From: Ustulina deusta
Taxonomy: Eukaryota; Ascomycota; Sordariomycetes; Xylariales; Xylariaceae
Direction of reading: 5' to 3'
NCBI GenBank assembly: GCA_023159155.1
Contig: JAJNNX010000023.1
Location: 558,001 to 622,000, forward strand
DNA length: 64,000 nucleotides
Numbering within the stretch: position 1 is the first letter of the stretch; each line of letters starts with the position of its first letter. The position numbers were made by a program, and so were the translations under genes. Below are positions 35,607 through 48,886 of this stretch, piece by piece. A model generated the notes under the pieces. It saw only the letters and a list, made by a program, of their open reading frames with translations, had not been told where the DNA came from and searched no databases.

Positions 35607-37225
35607 ATGGGTGCACAGCCGTCAAAGACCTTGCACGAGAATGAGGTGGCTGTCCTCGCCCGCCTCCGCTCCCTCAAGTTTGAACACAGTGATGGTGGAG
35701 ATGACTTCGTCCACGTCGACGGCGAGAAAGCTCCCTTTGATGGCGAGCTCTATCGAAGTCCGGAGGGGCTGGCTATACGGGTGATGCACGATTGGCAAGC
35801 AAAGCTGCTCGAAGACCCCAAAAACAGGTGTGTCGCAATACATCGCGTAGCTTCTTCGTATTAGGACCCGTGGCTCATTGTGTATCTGCATACAGACTGG
35901 CGCTCTCGGCCCTCAGCACTGCAAATCCCAAGGAGGTCCTGATGTCTCGGTCAGCCAAGATTGTAGACCAACAAGTATTCAACGTCCGCATCCCCTTCGA
36001 GGGCGCGCCGATTACCAACCAGAGGTCATCCGGACGTTGCTGGCTCTTCGCGAGCACCAATGTTTTCCGTGTCGCGCTTATGCAGAAGTATGGCCTTGAC
36101 TCCTTTGAGCTATCGCAGGCCTACCTGTTTTTCTGGGATAAGCTGGAGAAGGCCAACTACTTCCTCGAGAACATCATTGACACCGCTAGCGAGGACCTTG
36201 ATGGCCGTCTCGTCCAGCGTCTTCTCGCTGATCCCGTCAGCGATGGCGGTCAGTGGGACATGGTCTATAACCTCGTTGAAAAGTATGGCCTTGTCCCCCA
36301 AGTACTGTATCCGGATAGTTGGAATGCCATGTCGAGCAGCACAATCAACTACGTCGTTGTAGGCAAATTGCGTGAGTACGCACTTGTCCTGCGGAACATC
36401 ATATTAAAAAAGTCCACTTCCGCGAGAAAGGTTGAGATTTTGAGAGCAACGAAAGAGAGAATGATGCGTGAGATCCACGCCATTCTCACGCTGACGCTCG
36501 GCCCGCCGCCTGCGAACGACCAGGTCTTCGAGTGGGACTTCCTCGATAAGACTGGTAAGGCGCACACGGTGCGTAAGACGCCGCTCGAGTTTGCGCAGGA
36601 CATCACTGCTACAGTGCCAGGCAGTGGCTTCCGTATTTCGAATGATGCTATCAAGGCCATGGTGTCGCTGGTACACGATCCACGACATGAGCCTCTGTCA
36701 CTGATGACAGTCGAGAGGCTCGGTAATATCGTCGGAGGGCGCGGCATCACGTACATCAACGTCGACATGAGCGTTCTTAAGGAAGCCTGCATTCGCACAC
36801 TAAAAGCCGGCGTACCCGTGTTTTTCGGGTCCGACGTCGGCAAGTTCAGCGACCGGCTTGCTGGTATTATGGACCTTGGGTTGATTGACTACGGCCTTGG
36901 CTTCAATGTCGACATGTACGCTGCAAACGCCATGGATAAGGCGGGTAGGCTTAGGGTGGGTGAATCTGCCATGACCCATGCGATGGTCCTCACGGCTGTT
37001 CATATCGATGATAAGACTGGGGCCCCTGTACGCTGGCGCGTTCAGAACAGCTGGGGGGCTGACTCCGGAAATAAGGGGTGGTTCGTCATGAGTGATGATT
37101 GGATGGACCAGTTCGTGTACCAGGCTGTTGTCGATCCACGTTTCTTGAGCACGGAAGTGAAGGACGTCCTTAAGAAGGAGCCAATTGTTCTCCCACTTTG
37201 GGACCCTATGGGGGCGTTGGCTTAG
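35607..37225 (+). CDS. LAP3: Bleomycin hydrolase/aminopeptidase C (peptidase C1B)
   Basis: Papain-type cysteine aminopeptidase forming a hexameric barrel, cytosolic; hydrolyses N-terminal residues, homocysteine thiolactone and bleomycin in relatives. Exons 35607-35827 and 35896-37225, 68 nt intron (GTGTGT...ATACAG), phase matched (AG+A = Arg). Product 516 aa, slightly longer than yeast Lap3. Catalytic Cys122 (QRSSGRCWLF), His435 (AMTHAMVL) and Asn458 (VQNSWG) are all present. The C-terminus WDPMGALA equals the mature yeast form, whose tail enters the active-site cleft. The first in-frame ATG gives MGAQPSK, a good N-myristoylation pattern (Gly2, Ser6, Lys7), which hints at a membrane-linked pool. 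Earlier codons of that frame start only from TTG. Confidence 0.94.
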
Positions 37226-38523
37226 ATGAAACGAACCACGTAGAACTGCGTCCGCGATAGAGATTCCCTGGAAGCCTATGCTATGTCAGGTTCCTTTGGT
37301 GTTGCCCCGCGACTTAGGTTTTAGGATTTCTTTTGGGGGGGGTGGAGGGTGGTGCTAAGGTACTGTAAGGCCTGTATGATTCACGAGATGCATAAGTTTT
37401 TGATTAATCTATGTTATACCTACTTCACGGTCTTTGAAGCGCAATTTAAATACCAGGCCCTAGGTCTATCTGTTTGTTTTATGCACTAGTCGGCTTGGAA
37501 GAGGCACTCTTGTCTTGGTAGTTGGAAGGATTAAGCAATCGTCATATGATTAATGGCGGAGGTAAGCATATTTATTGTATATGAGTTTTTCCTTTTCCTA
37601 TAGCCGCTCTGTAGCGCGGTCGCTCTCCTGTTCACGTCTAAAATATGTGCGAGACTAAGAGTGACTTTGCTTCTCGTAAGTAATGTCTTACGCTATTCCC
37701 CTAAACGTGAAACTATTAGGACTTAATATCAAAATATCTCCACGTTGCGCCTAGCTTGTAGATAATTGACTATTTCACACCAACGTTCTTGGGTTACATG
37801 ATAGAGCTCGTACTATATATATCTCGGGCCACTACTCTACTCCCTTTACTCAAGCATCCTCCAAATTAACCATAATATTCGACTTCGACGAGGAGCTCTT
37901 CTCCGCTAAAGTCCACGGATTACTGCACAGGGCAACTTTCTACAAGTCAATCAGACTGAAGCGCGCTTAATATTTGAACCAGGGCACCAAACTGACAGAC
38001 AAAGTGGCCCAGGGTGAGCGAAAGTTCAGAGCCTCACTACTCAGGAACACAAAACAACGTGACCAATTCTACACATAAATGGTATTTGCATATGGGCAAC
38101 CCCTGAGTCTACATGATGCGCTTGCTGAAATCGACGTGGCCTCATTTCTTCTCTAAGAATTGAGCGTATTTCCCGAAGAAACAGAACATGCTGGCGAGCC
38201 GCTTCTCGGTGGAATTATGAGAGGTTGTCACACCCTCGGCTACCTGCTTAGACCGCTAAATCACTGACTCATGAGTACATGGCCGTTGCTGATATGCGGA
38301 TAATCTCCGGCAGAGAAAGTGATTTCCGGTGAGTATCTGCCTACGACGCTCGTTACATTCGCGAGTGCACATTATAGAGAACATAGAGAGCAGCCGTCTA
38401 TCATGCTGCTGACGCTGACGATCTGACGCCTTCAATAACATCACGATTCAACTCGGACGTAAGTCGGGTTCTTTTATACATTGCAGACCCCGATGTTTAT
38501 GGCGTTAGATTTTCAGCCCAATC
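37226..38523. other. Intergenic region
   Basis: About 1.3 kb downstream of the aminopeptidase gene, with a G-rich tract (37335-37353) and AT-leaning sequence. No ORF above background and no RNA gene recognised. Confidence 0.55.
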
Positions 38524-39078
38524 ATGTCGGTAACACCGTCTCCGGGCTCTGCTCCGGGTGGACCTAAAACACTGGTCGACGACATCTCGGACTTCACCGC
38601 GCTAGATGCTCAGAGGGGACAGGCCAGAAAGTGCAGTGTTTGCGGGAAAAAAAACTCAGGTCTTCCCTCTTCAACCAAACTTATCCGAATTACCAAGCGG
38701 ATCATTCTGTTGGTGATGTTATCTGGCACATCAAGAGCCGCTTCTCGGCCGCTGTCCGGGAAAGGGATGCTGCGTGTGTCCATGTTGCGGAACCCGTTTG
38801 TTTTCTCATGCCTAGTGATTTGCTACCTGCGTGAAGGGAGGTGGTACGCAACTCACCCTTAGACAAACAGGCATTATGAAGATTCCAATGAGCGAATTTC
38901 TCGAAATGAGAGGGAAGGAGAGCGGAGTATCTTGTATTCCGTGTGAAAAGGAGATTGTTCGAAATACCGGCAATCACTTAGGTGGCTATCTGAGCAACTG
39001 GTCCAATACGCCGATGCAGAGAAACTACCTCCAAAACCCGGTGGACTAAGGGATGAAACTGGAAATAAGGGAGGATGA
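38524..39078 (+). pseudogene. Possible small gene broken by a frameshift in an A8 run
   Basis: An ATG at 38524 opens MSVTPSPGSAPGGPKTLVDD and reaches RKCSVCGKK, then runs into an A8 tract (38647-38654). One extra A would join it to another frame that reads LRSSLFNQTYPNYQADHSVG and on to EPVCFLMPSDLLPA. Downstream, pieces such as HYEDSNERISRNERE and QLVQYADAEKLPPKPGGL look protein-like and could be joined by short introns (for example GTGAAG...AAACAG, 40 nt, and GTGTGA...CTGAG), ending at the TGA at 39078. I recognise no family. It may be a pseudogene, a sequencing error in a homopolymer, or chance. Confidence 0.3.
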
Positions 39079-41817
39079 GGCGAGTTGGGATTTTGACTGA
39101 TAGGTTGTAAGCGTGAGAGTTTGGTGTTTGCTTTCTGACTGTATGGTTTATCATAATCACCGATGCACATACAAACCTCGGGGTCTCCTTTTTATCGTAA
39201 ATCTGCGCGTGTAATTTGACAAACAGTTACGGAAGGCGTTTGCATAGCAGAATAGAAGGTCGTTTAGTTGCTAGAGATGAGATGACACGAGCCTAGCCCC
39301 TACCTAGTAAGAATGCCTGTTCAGAGCTCATTGTGCTCTCCTTACACAAGCAATTTCCTCACAAAGTACATCATTCGAAAAAAAAGGCTTTTCCGGTTAT
39401 GGACCGAAGCGACAAAATCTATGGATATCCCTCGGCTATACAACGTACTTACTGTAAGAGCCATATGCGAGAAGTGTAAAGATTACACAATTCATACGTG
39501 GAAGCAAAAAAAAAATATTTTCGTCTCGCCCGCAGCATATTGAAAATTTGTTTACACGCTGCGAGGTTGCAACCAATGGGAGATTAGTATAGAGACCGTC
39601 CGCTGAGTGGGAGAGCTCATAGAAGAGACTGGACACCGCAGTAGCTAATAGGCAGTTTCCAAACAACAAGGGCGCGTTCGGGTATCACCGCCGCATACTC
39701 GCTGGTTTGCTACAGAGTTATCTCAGCCAACTAGCTATTGGCCCCGATTTCTCCAGCGGCCGTGTGGCATCCCCGAACTCGGCGGTTAGACTATTCCCAT
39801 AGGGAAGATCCTTCGCTTCATCCATCCAGACTGGGTGACAGAAGCCAACGGTTGTTGGCGATGTGTGAAGAGGGCGCAGGGAGTTCAGAAAGCGCGCTCT
39901 TCAGCAGGTCCAATGTCCGCAACTCTACGAAAGATGAAAGGGCGCGAGCCCAATCGCACGGGTCCGGATTGTGCAGATGCTGTGCGCTAGCTTCAGGCAC
40001 GGGGGCTCGGCACCAACTACCTACTGCAGTATCTCGAATAAGCTCGTGATACAGGCAGAATAATAAGATTACGCGTGTGCTGCAAAGCAAGCTTGCTTTC
40101 CAATAGCAAGACGAGACGAGACGAGGCGGGAAACAAAGGACCCACGCCAACGGCAATAGGGAGGCGAAGATTGGGTTCCTATGGATGGTGAGCATTGCAG
40201 CCCGAAGGATTACCGGGTTCCAAGTTGCCTTAGCGCCGGGATCACTGCACCGGGTCTGTTGTTATGTTCACGCGCATCACACTAGATGCCCCTAGTGCCC
40301 GGTGGAGAGGTATACGGCGGTAGTTGTTGGTACATGCTACAGCATTTGTAGAGGGCGAGCGGGCGGCAGACGAAGGAGCCTCTGCCTCCGAGTATACTGC
40401 ACCTGTACTTGTACCCATACGACGTAATAGGTACGGCAGACGCCGCTATTAGAAACCACCGAGACTAAAATCGGGAGCCTCGAGCCTCCACTCACCCAAT
40501 GAAAGGCCAGGGGACCAACGAGCACGCTCTGTCTGGCGCATCAGTACGCCGGCAGCACCAACAACAACAGCATCGAATAATAGGGTTTGGTATAAGAAGT
40601 CGTGCGGCTAAGGCTGACTGATGTAGCGCTGAGATGAGCCCACAGGAACAGTCGCCAGATACGACCTAGTCGATTCTGGAGGTAGGGAGGTAGCTACACG
40701 TTGCTGTTGAACGGGCTCCTGTAGCACCGGCGCGTTCCGTCTGTTCTACATGGCACAAGAACGACGAAGCCAAGGCACACAGCACGGCCGTCCTGTGTGT
40801 GGTGTAGGAAAGGTGACAACGAGGTGGCAGCGAGGTGGGCTCTCGGGGAGAGGGGAGACGATGCCACTGGCTTGACTGTTGTCGGCCGAGGGGACGAGAT
40901 CCCTCGTCTGGTGTCTCTTGTTTCCCCCTGGCCGCCACCGCTGCTCGCTCGTCAGGCACAAACGGCTCTGTCGTCGAGAACTGCGCCGTATGATGGCTGG
41001 TTGACTCGTCTCGGCTGCCTACCAACTTGTCAATTCGACGAGGTCGTGATAGATGAAGAGGAATTTCCGGGAAATGGTGATATGTTACCTTATTAGTGGG
41101 CACTTTGTTGACTCTGAAACCCCTGAGCAGCCACATTCCCTGAAACCTGAACAGCACACACAAACCGTAGATACTGGATACTACCGTACCTGTGATACAC
41201 AGGAAGTAAGTAAGGATGACAGTACAATTAAGACCCTGGCCCGACCCGCCTTGACGTCTCCACGAATCCCGTGCAGGGAGTCGGTACATGGCCAGTCTCT
41301 CGCCTACCTGGTTAGGTCAGCAGCTGAAAATAGTCCCGGCCGCAAGTGGCCACTGACGCAACGCCTAGCCTTTTTTATTTCCTTACACTAGGTAAGCAGC
41401 GTACTTTTTACGTTTTTTTCATTCTTATTTTTATCTTTGCACTAGACTAGGGATGTGCTGTGGTGTACCCGCGCTAGTCGTGAGTGGGTAGGTAGACCAC
41501 GGGGACGTCATCGCCGCCTTGTGTCTCCACTTATGTCTTCACAAGCTACAACGGACGGACGTCCATGGCAGATATGGCAGCAACCCATTAACTAACTGCT
41601 TGGCATTCGTGATGGGTGCGATGCCGATGGCAATTTGACTGGCCCAAATCGTCCATCATCTTCGTTCCATCATCCCACCATGCAGCGCATTACAATGTAG
41701 GGCCAACAAACACTCTCTCATTCTTGCTCTCGGTCTGCCTACTACTACTACGCTGTATACTTAGCTATGTATTTTATACCAGAGGCCGACCTGGGTAGGT
41801 ACCTAGGTACATATACC

Positions 41818-41866
41818 CAACACCAACACCAACATCAACATCAACATCAACACCAACACCACCACT
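41818..41866. repeat. CAACAC/CAACAT microsatellite
   Basis: About eight imperfect 6 bp units alternating CAACAC and CAACAT. Confidence 0.8.
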
Positions 41867-43466
41867 TACGTACACCAATACACCAAACACTAGGTAGTTT
41901 TAATTTGTTTCCATCTTTGGCAGCCCACAAGCGTGCCAGGCTTATAATAATACCGTATAACCGTCATCTCCCCCCCTCCCCCCTCCCTCTCTCCTTGTCT
42001 GTTTTCTCCATCATCATCATTTCAATTCCAGTCCTACAGTCCACCCAACTCAGCCATCCCCGTCTCGCTGTCTGACTATCTATCCGTCTTTCCCCCCACC
42101 CACCCTTCCTCCGTCCAGCAGTGCATGACCAAGGCTCCTTGCTGCATCGACCGCGCTATATACAATACTAGCACATACTTAGTAGTAAGTAGTCTACCTG
42201 GTTGCTGCTGGATGGGTCCTCTGGCGACGGCGAAAGAATAAAAAAACGAGACATACTACCCGGAGCACCTGGATGGATGGGTGGATGGATGTCGTGCTAG
42301 TCTGTCCTCGTGGCTTCGTACTTAGACTACCTGAATTGCTCTGACGCGAGAGCTCATCTCTAACTTCCATCAGCCGATCACTTCTCGGCCACGCCCTACA
42401 CCGAAATCGAAATTGCAACACGTGAGGCAAATTGTCCTGCTGCTTCTTCCCGTCTCCAGGTTGCGGCAGCGAGCCGTGCGGAGTTTCCGGACACCGACGA
42501 CGGCTCGACATCGTCGCAGCACCACGTCTAACCACCTCACCACCAGCGTCCGGAACCACGGCTTAATCGTTTAGCCATCGCATCCCTAGCGCCATTTTGT
42601 CTGCATCTGGTCCATCCGGCCTGTTCGTGCCATTCATGCGCGATTATTAATTGTCCATTGTTTCCGCCGCCCGCCCGCCACGCCTGTCAATCAATTGATT
42701 GCCGTCGGGCAGTATTTCTCGCCATTCCCACACGAAAATTCCCTTGTGGCAAGGTCATTTGGCGGGAAACAAGCTGACGATCAGCTACCCGCATTGTCGA
42801 TCCCGGACTGGTCAAAAACGACTGTGTACCGTGCCGCCGACTGCAGTGTTCAGATTGCCTCTTCTGACTGCAGCCCACACGGAGGTACACGACAGGGAGA
42901 GGGCGCCCGGCACTAGCTATACCGAATAAGGAGACTCCCCTCGTGGGTCTTGGCTGGGCAGCTTTCCAACGACCCGTCTGCAGCCCAACCATACACCATC
43001 GTGGCCCATCCCTGGAACCCAGCAGCGTCGGCAGCAGTCTACCTACTTACTTACCTAGCAGCAGCGCGCATGCGTCGACGCATATACCGCATATAGATAC
43101 TGTTTCCACGCTGTGTACCCCGCGCTGTAAGGACCCTGTCATTGTGGCCTGATTGGCCTCGAGGATTAGCGACACGGAGAAAAATTAAAATAAGACAAAA
43201 TTTTTATTTTTATTTTTCTCTCTCAAAAAAGTGCAGGTATGTGGTTCGTTTATCGAGCAACGAGAACAAGGCCCAAAACAACAACACAACAGCCCAATAT
43301 CACATCACATACAACACGGCATAAGCATGCGAGAGCGTGGGTATCTGACCTCACTTACTTACACTACTAGTCCTAGACTACAGTGTGGTGTACAGGCGGC
43401 AGTGTAGTGTAAGTCGTTAGTGTAGTGTAGTCAGTCTGTGTGTGCAGCCTTTAGTTTTGGCCTCCA

Positions 43467-43487
43467 ACACACACACACACACACACA
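43467..43487. repeat. CA dinucleotide microsatellite
   Basis: About ten CA/AC dinucleotides just upstream of a pyrimidine-rich tract. Confidence 0.85.
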
Positions 43488-44088
43488 TCCCTCCTCCAGC
43501 TTTCTCTTCTGCTTTTTCCTTCTCTTTGTCTTCCCACCTGCTGCCCCCAACCGGCGTGCAGGGATCAGAGCGATCCTTCGCTCTGCGGAAGGAAGTGCGG
43601 GAAGTCAGAAGCATCTCAAGCAACCCCATCCTGGAGGCAAGCAGCAACAGCACGTTGCATTCTCAAGTCAAAGCGGACACCCCACCTACTTCATCCGTCC
43701 GTCCCACGTCCCCTCGTCCCCCTCGTCCCCCCTCGTCCCCTCTCGTCCTACCCTTCCCACCCTCTACCTAAGTAGCACTATGTCCCACCTCCCAGAGCAA
43801 GCAACCAATTCCCAAATCCTAAAATCCCAAAATCCCAAAATCCTAAATTATCAAATTCAAATCCTATATCCAAATCCTGTCTCTCTAGATCTATGTCTCT
43901 ATCTATGTCTCTGTCCCTGCCTCTGTTCCTACCTCTGCCTCTGCCCTCTTTTCAAACTACCTAACCAGCTAGCTGACTAACCTATATCCTCTCAGCCGAC
44001 CCGCCCTCTAATTTTTTTTTTTTTCTTGAGAAAAAACTTTCTGTTCAGTCCGGCTTAGTCCACGGCTTATCCAGACGACACCACGGCC

Positions 44089-46896
44089 ATGGCTGATCCT
44101 CGATCCCGTCACGCGGGTCGAAGATCCCCTACTTTCAACCCCGCGCGGGCTTCGATGCCAGTCAATATCGGCTACAACCTACCGTACACCGGCGAGCTCC
44201 ATGCCGTTCCCTCCACCCGCTACGAGCCCTCGGCGCCTCGGCGACATGAACCCAAGGTTGTGCCCGGCCCAGCCCCGCCCACAGCCTCCGTCGCCACATA
44301 CAATGTCGCCAAAGATCCCATGTCGAGAAGTCTGAGCCGATCGAACCGAAATCGATCTTCGACCGTCGACTCCCACTCCGGCAAACCCATCATCGTGACC
44401 ACCAACCATCCCCGGCCTCACGTAACATCGAGCCATGCCTCCGGTAGTGTGAGAGCCGGCAGCCCCTCTCGCGAGCCGTACCGCTCCAACGATGATGCTT
44501 ACTACTCTGTACAACCCGCCTCCTCGATCCGCTCGCGCAGCCATAACCGCCATAGCTACCACCAAGGGGCGCCTTTGGGCGATGAGTTCTATCGTTTGCG
44601 AGAACGGGTCGCTGGTACGGGTGGAGCTGGGGTGGCTGCTGACGACAGGTTCTGGGCCCCGAGTAGGGCGAGCACCGACAATTTCCGCAACCCTCGACCT
44701 CATGTACTATACACTGCTCCTGCTCACCCCGCCCATCACGCAACTCCCGCTTACGGTAACGGTTCGGCGATAGCAGATTATGAAGATGATTACTACGAGT
44801 ATACGAAACCTAGCGAACTAGTCAAATATGATTTGGACCACGATCGAGACCGAAGAAATCGACGCGATAGTATTGACCGCCCCTACTATCGGCCCCACGT
44901 CAACGTCGTAAGCCATGATACCACCCGCTATGAACCCCGCAGTCGTGCGAAGCCTCCAATGTCGGGTGGTCTCGAGATATACAACCGTGCGGCAGCGGCT
45001 GGCACCTATGATCGTCCCTCGGTCACCATGCCAGCTCCGCCTGCCGTTCCGCCACCACCGCCAATAGACACCTCGCGCCGTCCTGCTCTGCTCGAGGCAC
45101 CCAGGAGCCCCTCGAGTGAGAGTAGAAACGCACGACCGCGTCCTGTGTCACTTTACCAGGATGGACCTGCTCGCCCGTCACACGCAGACGACATGTTTCG
45201 TTCCCGTGATGATGAGCGGGTGGGGAAAGATCGCCGTGAGCGCGATGACGGTTATCGCGATGAAAATGTGACAACGCGTGGGTTCGGAATTCGCACGGAT
45301 CTCCTCGATCCGTATCCAATCCGCTCGGCAAACCCTGCCCCTGCTCAGAGCTACGATGAGCGCCGTCCACGCCACGAGACAGCAGATCGTGAATCAAAAC
45401 GTGCGTCCGACGAGTCATCGGTTCATCTTCGTCCTCACGACCGAGATGCTACTGACGATTATCGATCTCGCGCTGAGGAAAGCCGAGATCGAAAAGATGC
45501 TGCTAGCCGGCGAGAGAGCGTTAGTCGCACACGCGATAAAATCGCTGCTGGTCTCAAGGGAGCTGCCGCTGCCGTAGGACTTGTGCCAGTCATAGGTCGA
45601 GATGAGGGCAATGTTTCGCCAAGACGACGAACCCCAGATGAAGAGAAAGATTACGGTTCTCGTGTTAATGAGACAAGTAAATCTAGAGAAACGGAATCCA
45701 CCGAACGGAAGCCTTCCCCCAGAGGAGATCCTATCGCTTTTGAACAACGACGGGAACCTCGGGGAGAACGTGCGGAGTCGGTTTCGGGCTCTAAAGACCG
45801 AGAGTTTGATACCAACATCGACCGGGAACTAGAACGCGAACTCCAACGTGACCGCGATCACAGTTACGCGAAAGACCGTGAGAGAGAGCGTGGCCGTGAA
45901 GACGAGAGAGACCAGCGTGGCCGCCAATGGCACGACGCTGAAGCCAAGCCCAATGGATCAGCCTCGGGCAAAAGGGAGCCTTCACCGGGCGACGTTTCAA
46001 ACGCAGGGCGACGACGCCAACGACCGTCTTCAGCCTTTGATCCCACAGACACCAAGGGATTGATGGACCTCAAGGCTGAACTAGCCGCCATTGATGGCCA
46101 GAAAAAAGGGACCGAAAAAGCCGATGAATTAGATATACCGTCTACCAAAGAGACGGCATCGGCCAAGGCTGCATCAGGAACCAATAGTTCCGAAAAAGAA
46201 GATGAGTCAGATTCTCGTGGCCGTGAGGTTGTTCCGTCACGAGAAGAGAAGCAAGTTCGGGTCGTTTCCCCCCCACGCGACAAGACTGAAAACAAGCCAA
46301 TCAAGGGTATCCTCAAAGCACCTAGCGCCAAATTCCCAGAAGACTCAAACCCTATTCGTGAGGGTGTGGCGCCACATAAAGACGACAAGACCAAGAAGGA
46401 TGTCCCAGCCGGGGCTCGATGGACCAAAATTAGCCGGAAGAAGGTCAACCCCGAAGCCCTCACTATTGGAAAGGAGCGATTTGAGGTTCGCGATGACTTT
46501 GTTATTGTGTTACGAGTTCTCAACAAAGAAGAGATTCAGGCTTATGCCACCGCTACTGCACAAATAAGGGGCAAGTAATGAAGACAAGGCGCGAGTTATT
46601 CATGGGGCTATTGGACTAACAGATGAACAGAACAGAAAAGAAGGGAAATCGAGAGGGAATCTAGAAACGAGCGTCATCCCGACGAAGAGCAGACTCGCTC
46701 CGACGAAGAACGACAAAGACGGCATAGACATCGCCAGGAGAAGGAAGACGACGAATACCGGAGAGGACGAGCAGCGGATGGGCCCAGACGACATAAGTAT
46801 GAAGACGACGGCGAGGGCCGGCCGAAGACCATTGAATACAATTCGGGCCCGCATCACCACCGTCACCACGACTCTAGCGCAGAGGGCCGCCGATGA
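44089..46896 (+). CDS. Long charged disordered protein with conserved C-terminal fungal domain (DUF8035-like)
   Basis: Starts at ATG 44089 (GGCCATGGCT). The uninterrupted frame is 829 codons, Arg/Ser/Asp/Pro-rich and largely disordered (RDR, SRSR, ERE runs, PPAVPPPPP near 320). It ends in a conserved globular segment about 768-827: VPAGARWTKISRKKVNPEAL...DDFVIVLRVLNKEEIQAYA, which I believe is Pfam DUF8035, seen in many filamentous fungi; its function is unknown. Directly after QIR the frame stops, but 87 further codons of the same style (REIERESRNERHPDEEQ to HHHRHHDSSAEGRR) lie downstream in another frame. A GC-AG intron 46571-46630 (GCAAGT, branch CTAAC, GAACAG) joins them, giving 915 aa. 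An alternative GT-AG splice (46575-46640) also keeps frame. A nuclear or signalling scaffold is possible, but that is a guess. Confidence 0.8.
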
Positions 46897-48886
46897 AAAC
46901 CGAACAATCACATTTTATGAATGCATGACTTGCTTCTTTCCTTTGTTTTTAGCGCTTGCTTTTTTTATTTAACGTTACGGGACAATGCCTATATAGAGAG
47001 ATACCAAAGCATGTATGGCAAAAAGCTCCTTATCATGTATACACCTGTTGGCGGAACGTACGATCAATGTATTAGCAGAAAAAACTTGTTGCGTTGACCT
47101 GTATGTAGAACATGACATGAAGGGGAGGATTATGGGACAAAATCACCGAAATTATTTTTCTTTTGTTATTGCAATGCTTCTCTCAACCCGTCTCGTACGT
47201 AGTCAGGCTGACGATCTTAGATATAGACTTGGCACCTTGATGGGTTAATTTGTGCTTGCATATTGAAAGGTCCCATCTTGGTCTTTCATAAATGGGGCAG
47301 ACCGTGAGAGACAGTCGGGCGAAGGCGATGTTGTGGACCCGTCTGTTGTGCCTTTTGCCTTTTGCCTTGTGCCTTGTGTCCTGTGTTCTGTGGTTTGGTG
47401 GTATCTGATTCGAGTGCCGAAGATGGGGGGCAAGAATGCAGATCGTAGTACAGGGCTAGACTTACCCTTTGAGAGGGTGGGAAGTGAGGCTGTTCAGTGG
47501 GCATTTAATTAAGATACCGGGTTCCAGCATTGTATGTACCCTGCATGAGATCCTATTCGGAAGCAAACCCCATCCTTTCTTCCTCAAACCACCAGTAGTC
47601 CGTCAATCAACCCTCCACTCTTACACCTACTTATTACCTGTCCCACCACTGCACGTACGGTGTTGGCAGTGGGTGACGGCATGTGACATCATATTCGAGA
47701 GGCGATCGCATGCTGCTCGTAACGACGATCTCTTTGTCGATGAGCATACCGAACGGGAGCTATGAGGGTCATGTATGAGCTTGGGTGGACGAGGGATCTT
47801 ATTCTGCCATCTCATTCGTATGCCAGTGTAAGTGCCGTCACACATCCTGTTTTCTTCCCATCCACGTCGGGCTTCTGATAATACCAGATATCGGGAGAGC
47901 CCGGGGTTACATGGCCCAAGGCACCCCATTCCACCCCGTTATTATCTTGGCTGCCTGCTCTCATCACCTCCTCCCGTCTTCGACTTTTCCCCCTTCCCTA
48001 TATTCTCTAAAAATCCTTGCCGGTACGGCAAAGAGCATGAGGCAAAGAAGGCTGTTGAGAAGCTACTTCGTGTAGACAGTCCTCCATTTATCGCACCCCT
48101 TTTCGGGCTGTGGTCATCCCAGGAGTTGAGCGAGTCTGCCGTTGGAGTTTAAACGGGGGATATATCTAGTCTTTCGTGAGAGCTAACAAGATTGAAAATA
48201 CGTCGTTTTTCAACCTTCGGATATGCCACCGAGACGAGTCTTATCCGTGTAGTTTCAAGCCACTTGCTACGTCGAAAGCTTTCACGTTGAGCAAGAGGGA
48301 ATATTGAGAAGTGATATTAGCGAATACATTATGATCAAATTACCCTCAATGTGAGGAACTAGATTCATATATTATTGTGTGTATAGCCTCCCCATGACTT
48401 AGTATAGCTAAGTTATAGTTATTTGCAGGCTTACTTTCTCTTGGATCTTTAGTAGGATTATCAACATCGCCTACTCGTAAGTAGAACAATATACTTCATG
48501 TACAATTCCTTGTCCTAAAAGTTTGTAAGTGACGATGAAGTATATGTGAAGCATCTATCGAAGATGAGGAACTTACATACATTCCCACGGTGCTTGGGTG
48601 CGAGGCATTTGTGCTCTGCATCCTGTCTTTTCGGCCCTACATTGCCACCCCGCAAGGTAGGACACCACTGTTCTACCTGTCCCCGTGACGAGCCCGTCTG
48701 TTCATCTTGTTGAGGTGAACCCGCCAGCGATGATTGAATACAACTCTCGTCAACATAGAACAATGGCCGTGCCGAGCATGTAAACCTTCGGTAGAATTTA
48801 CCCATGTACGTGGGCCGGCGGATCGCTTGGTCAAGCTTCTCCATCGAGAATTATGGTACTGAGAAAAGGCCATACAGGCACAGAAC
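46897..48886. other. Intergenic region between convergent genes
   Basis: About 2 kb between the stops of the plus-strand DUF8035-like gene and the minus-strand Clr5 gene. It includes a run of TTGTGCC/TTTTGCC-like words at 47345-47390. Frames are below 110 codons and unconvincing. Confidence 0.5.

Larger units (their letters stand above)
39079..44088. other. Intergenic region with simple repeats
   Basis: Five kb without a supported gene. The longest frame, 207 codons on the minus strand (40666-41289), has mixed low-complexity composition and no family. The right half is rich in simple sequence: CAACAC/CAACAT units, GGAT units near 42270, a CA run, TAGTGTAG units (43380-43435) and CT-rich DNA up to the start of the next gene, which probably forms its long promoter and leader. 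Confidence 0.5.

Noticed and set aside
40666..41289. Minus-strand 207-codon ORF with one hydrophobic stretch
   Set aside because: Starts with ATG, but composition drifts along its length and has no recognisable domain. No promoter or exon context.
43806..43945. Regular words (AAATCC, CTCTGT) as a CRISPR-like array
   Set aside because: Drifting simple-sequence repeats without unique spacers, in a eukaryotic context.
45864..46526. Minus-strand 220-codon frame inside the DUF8035-like gene
   Set aside because: Shadow of a low-complexity Arg/Glu-rich gene; the sense strand carries the conserved domain.
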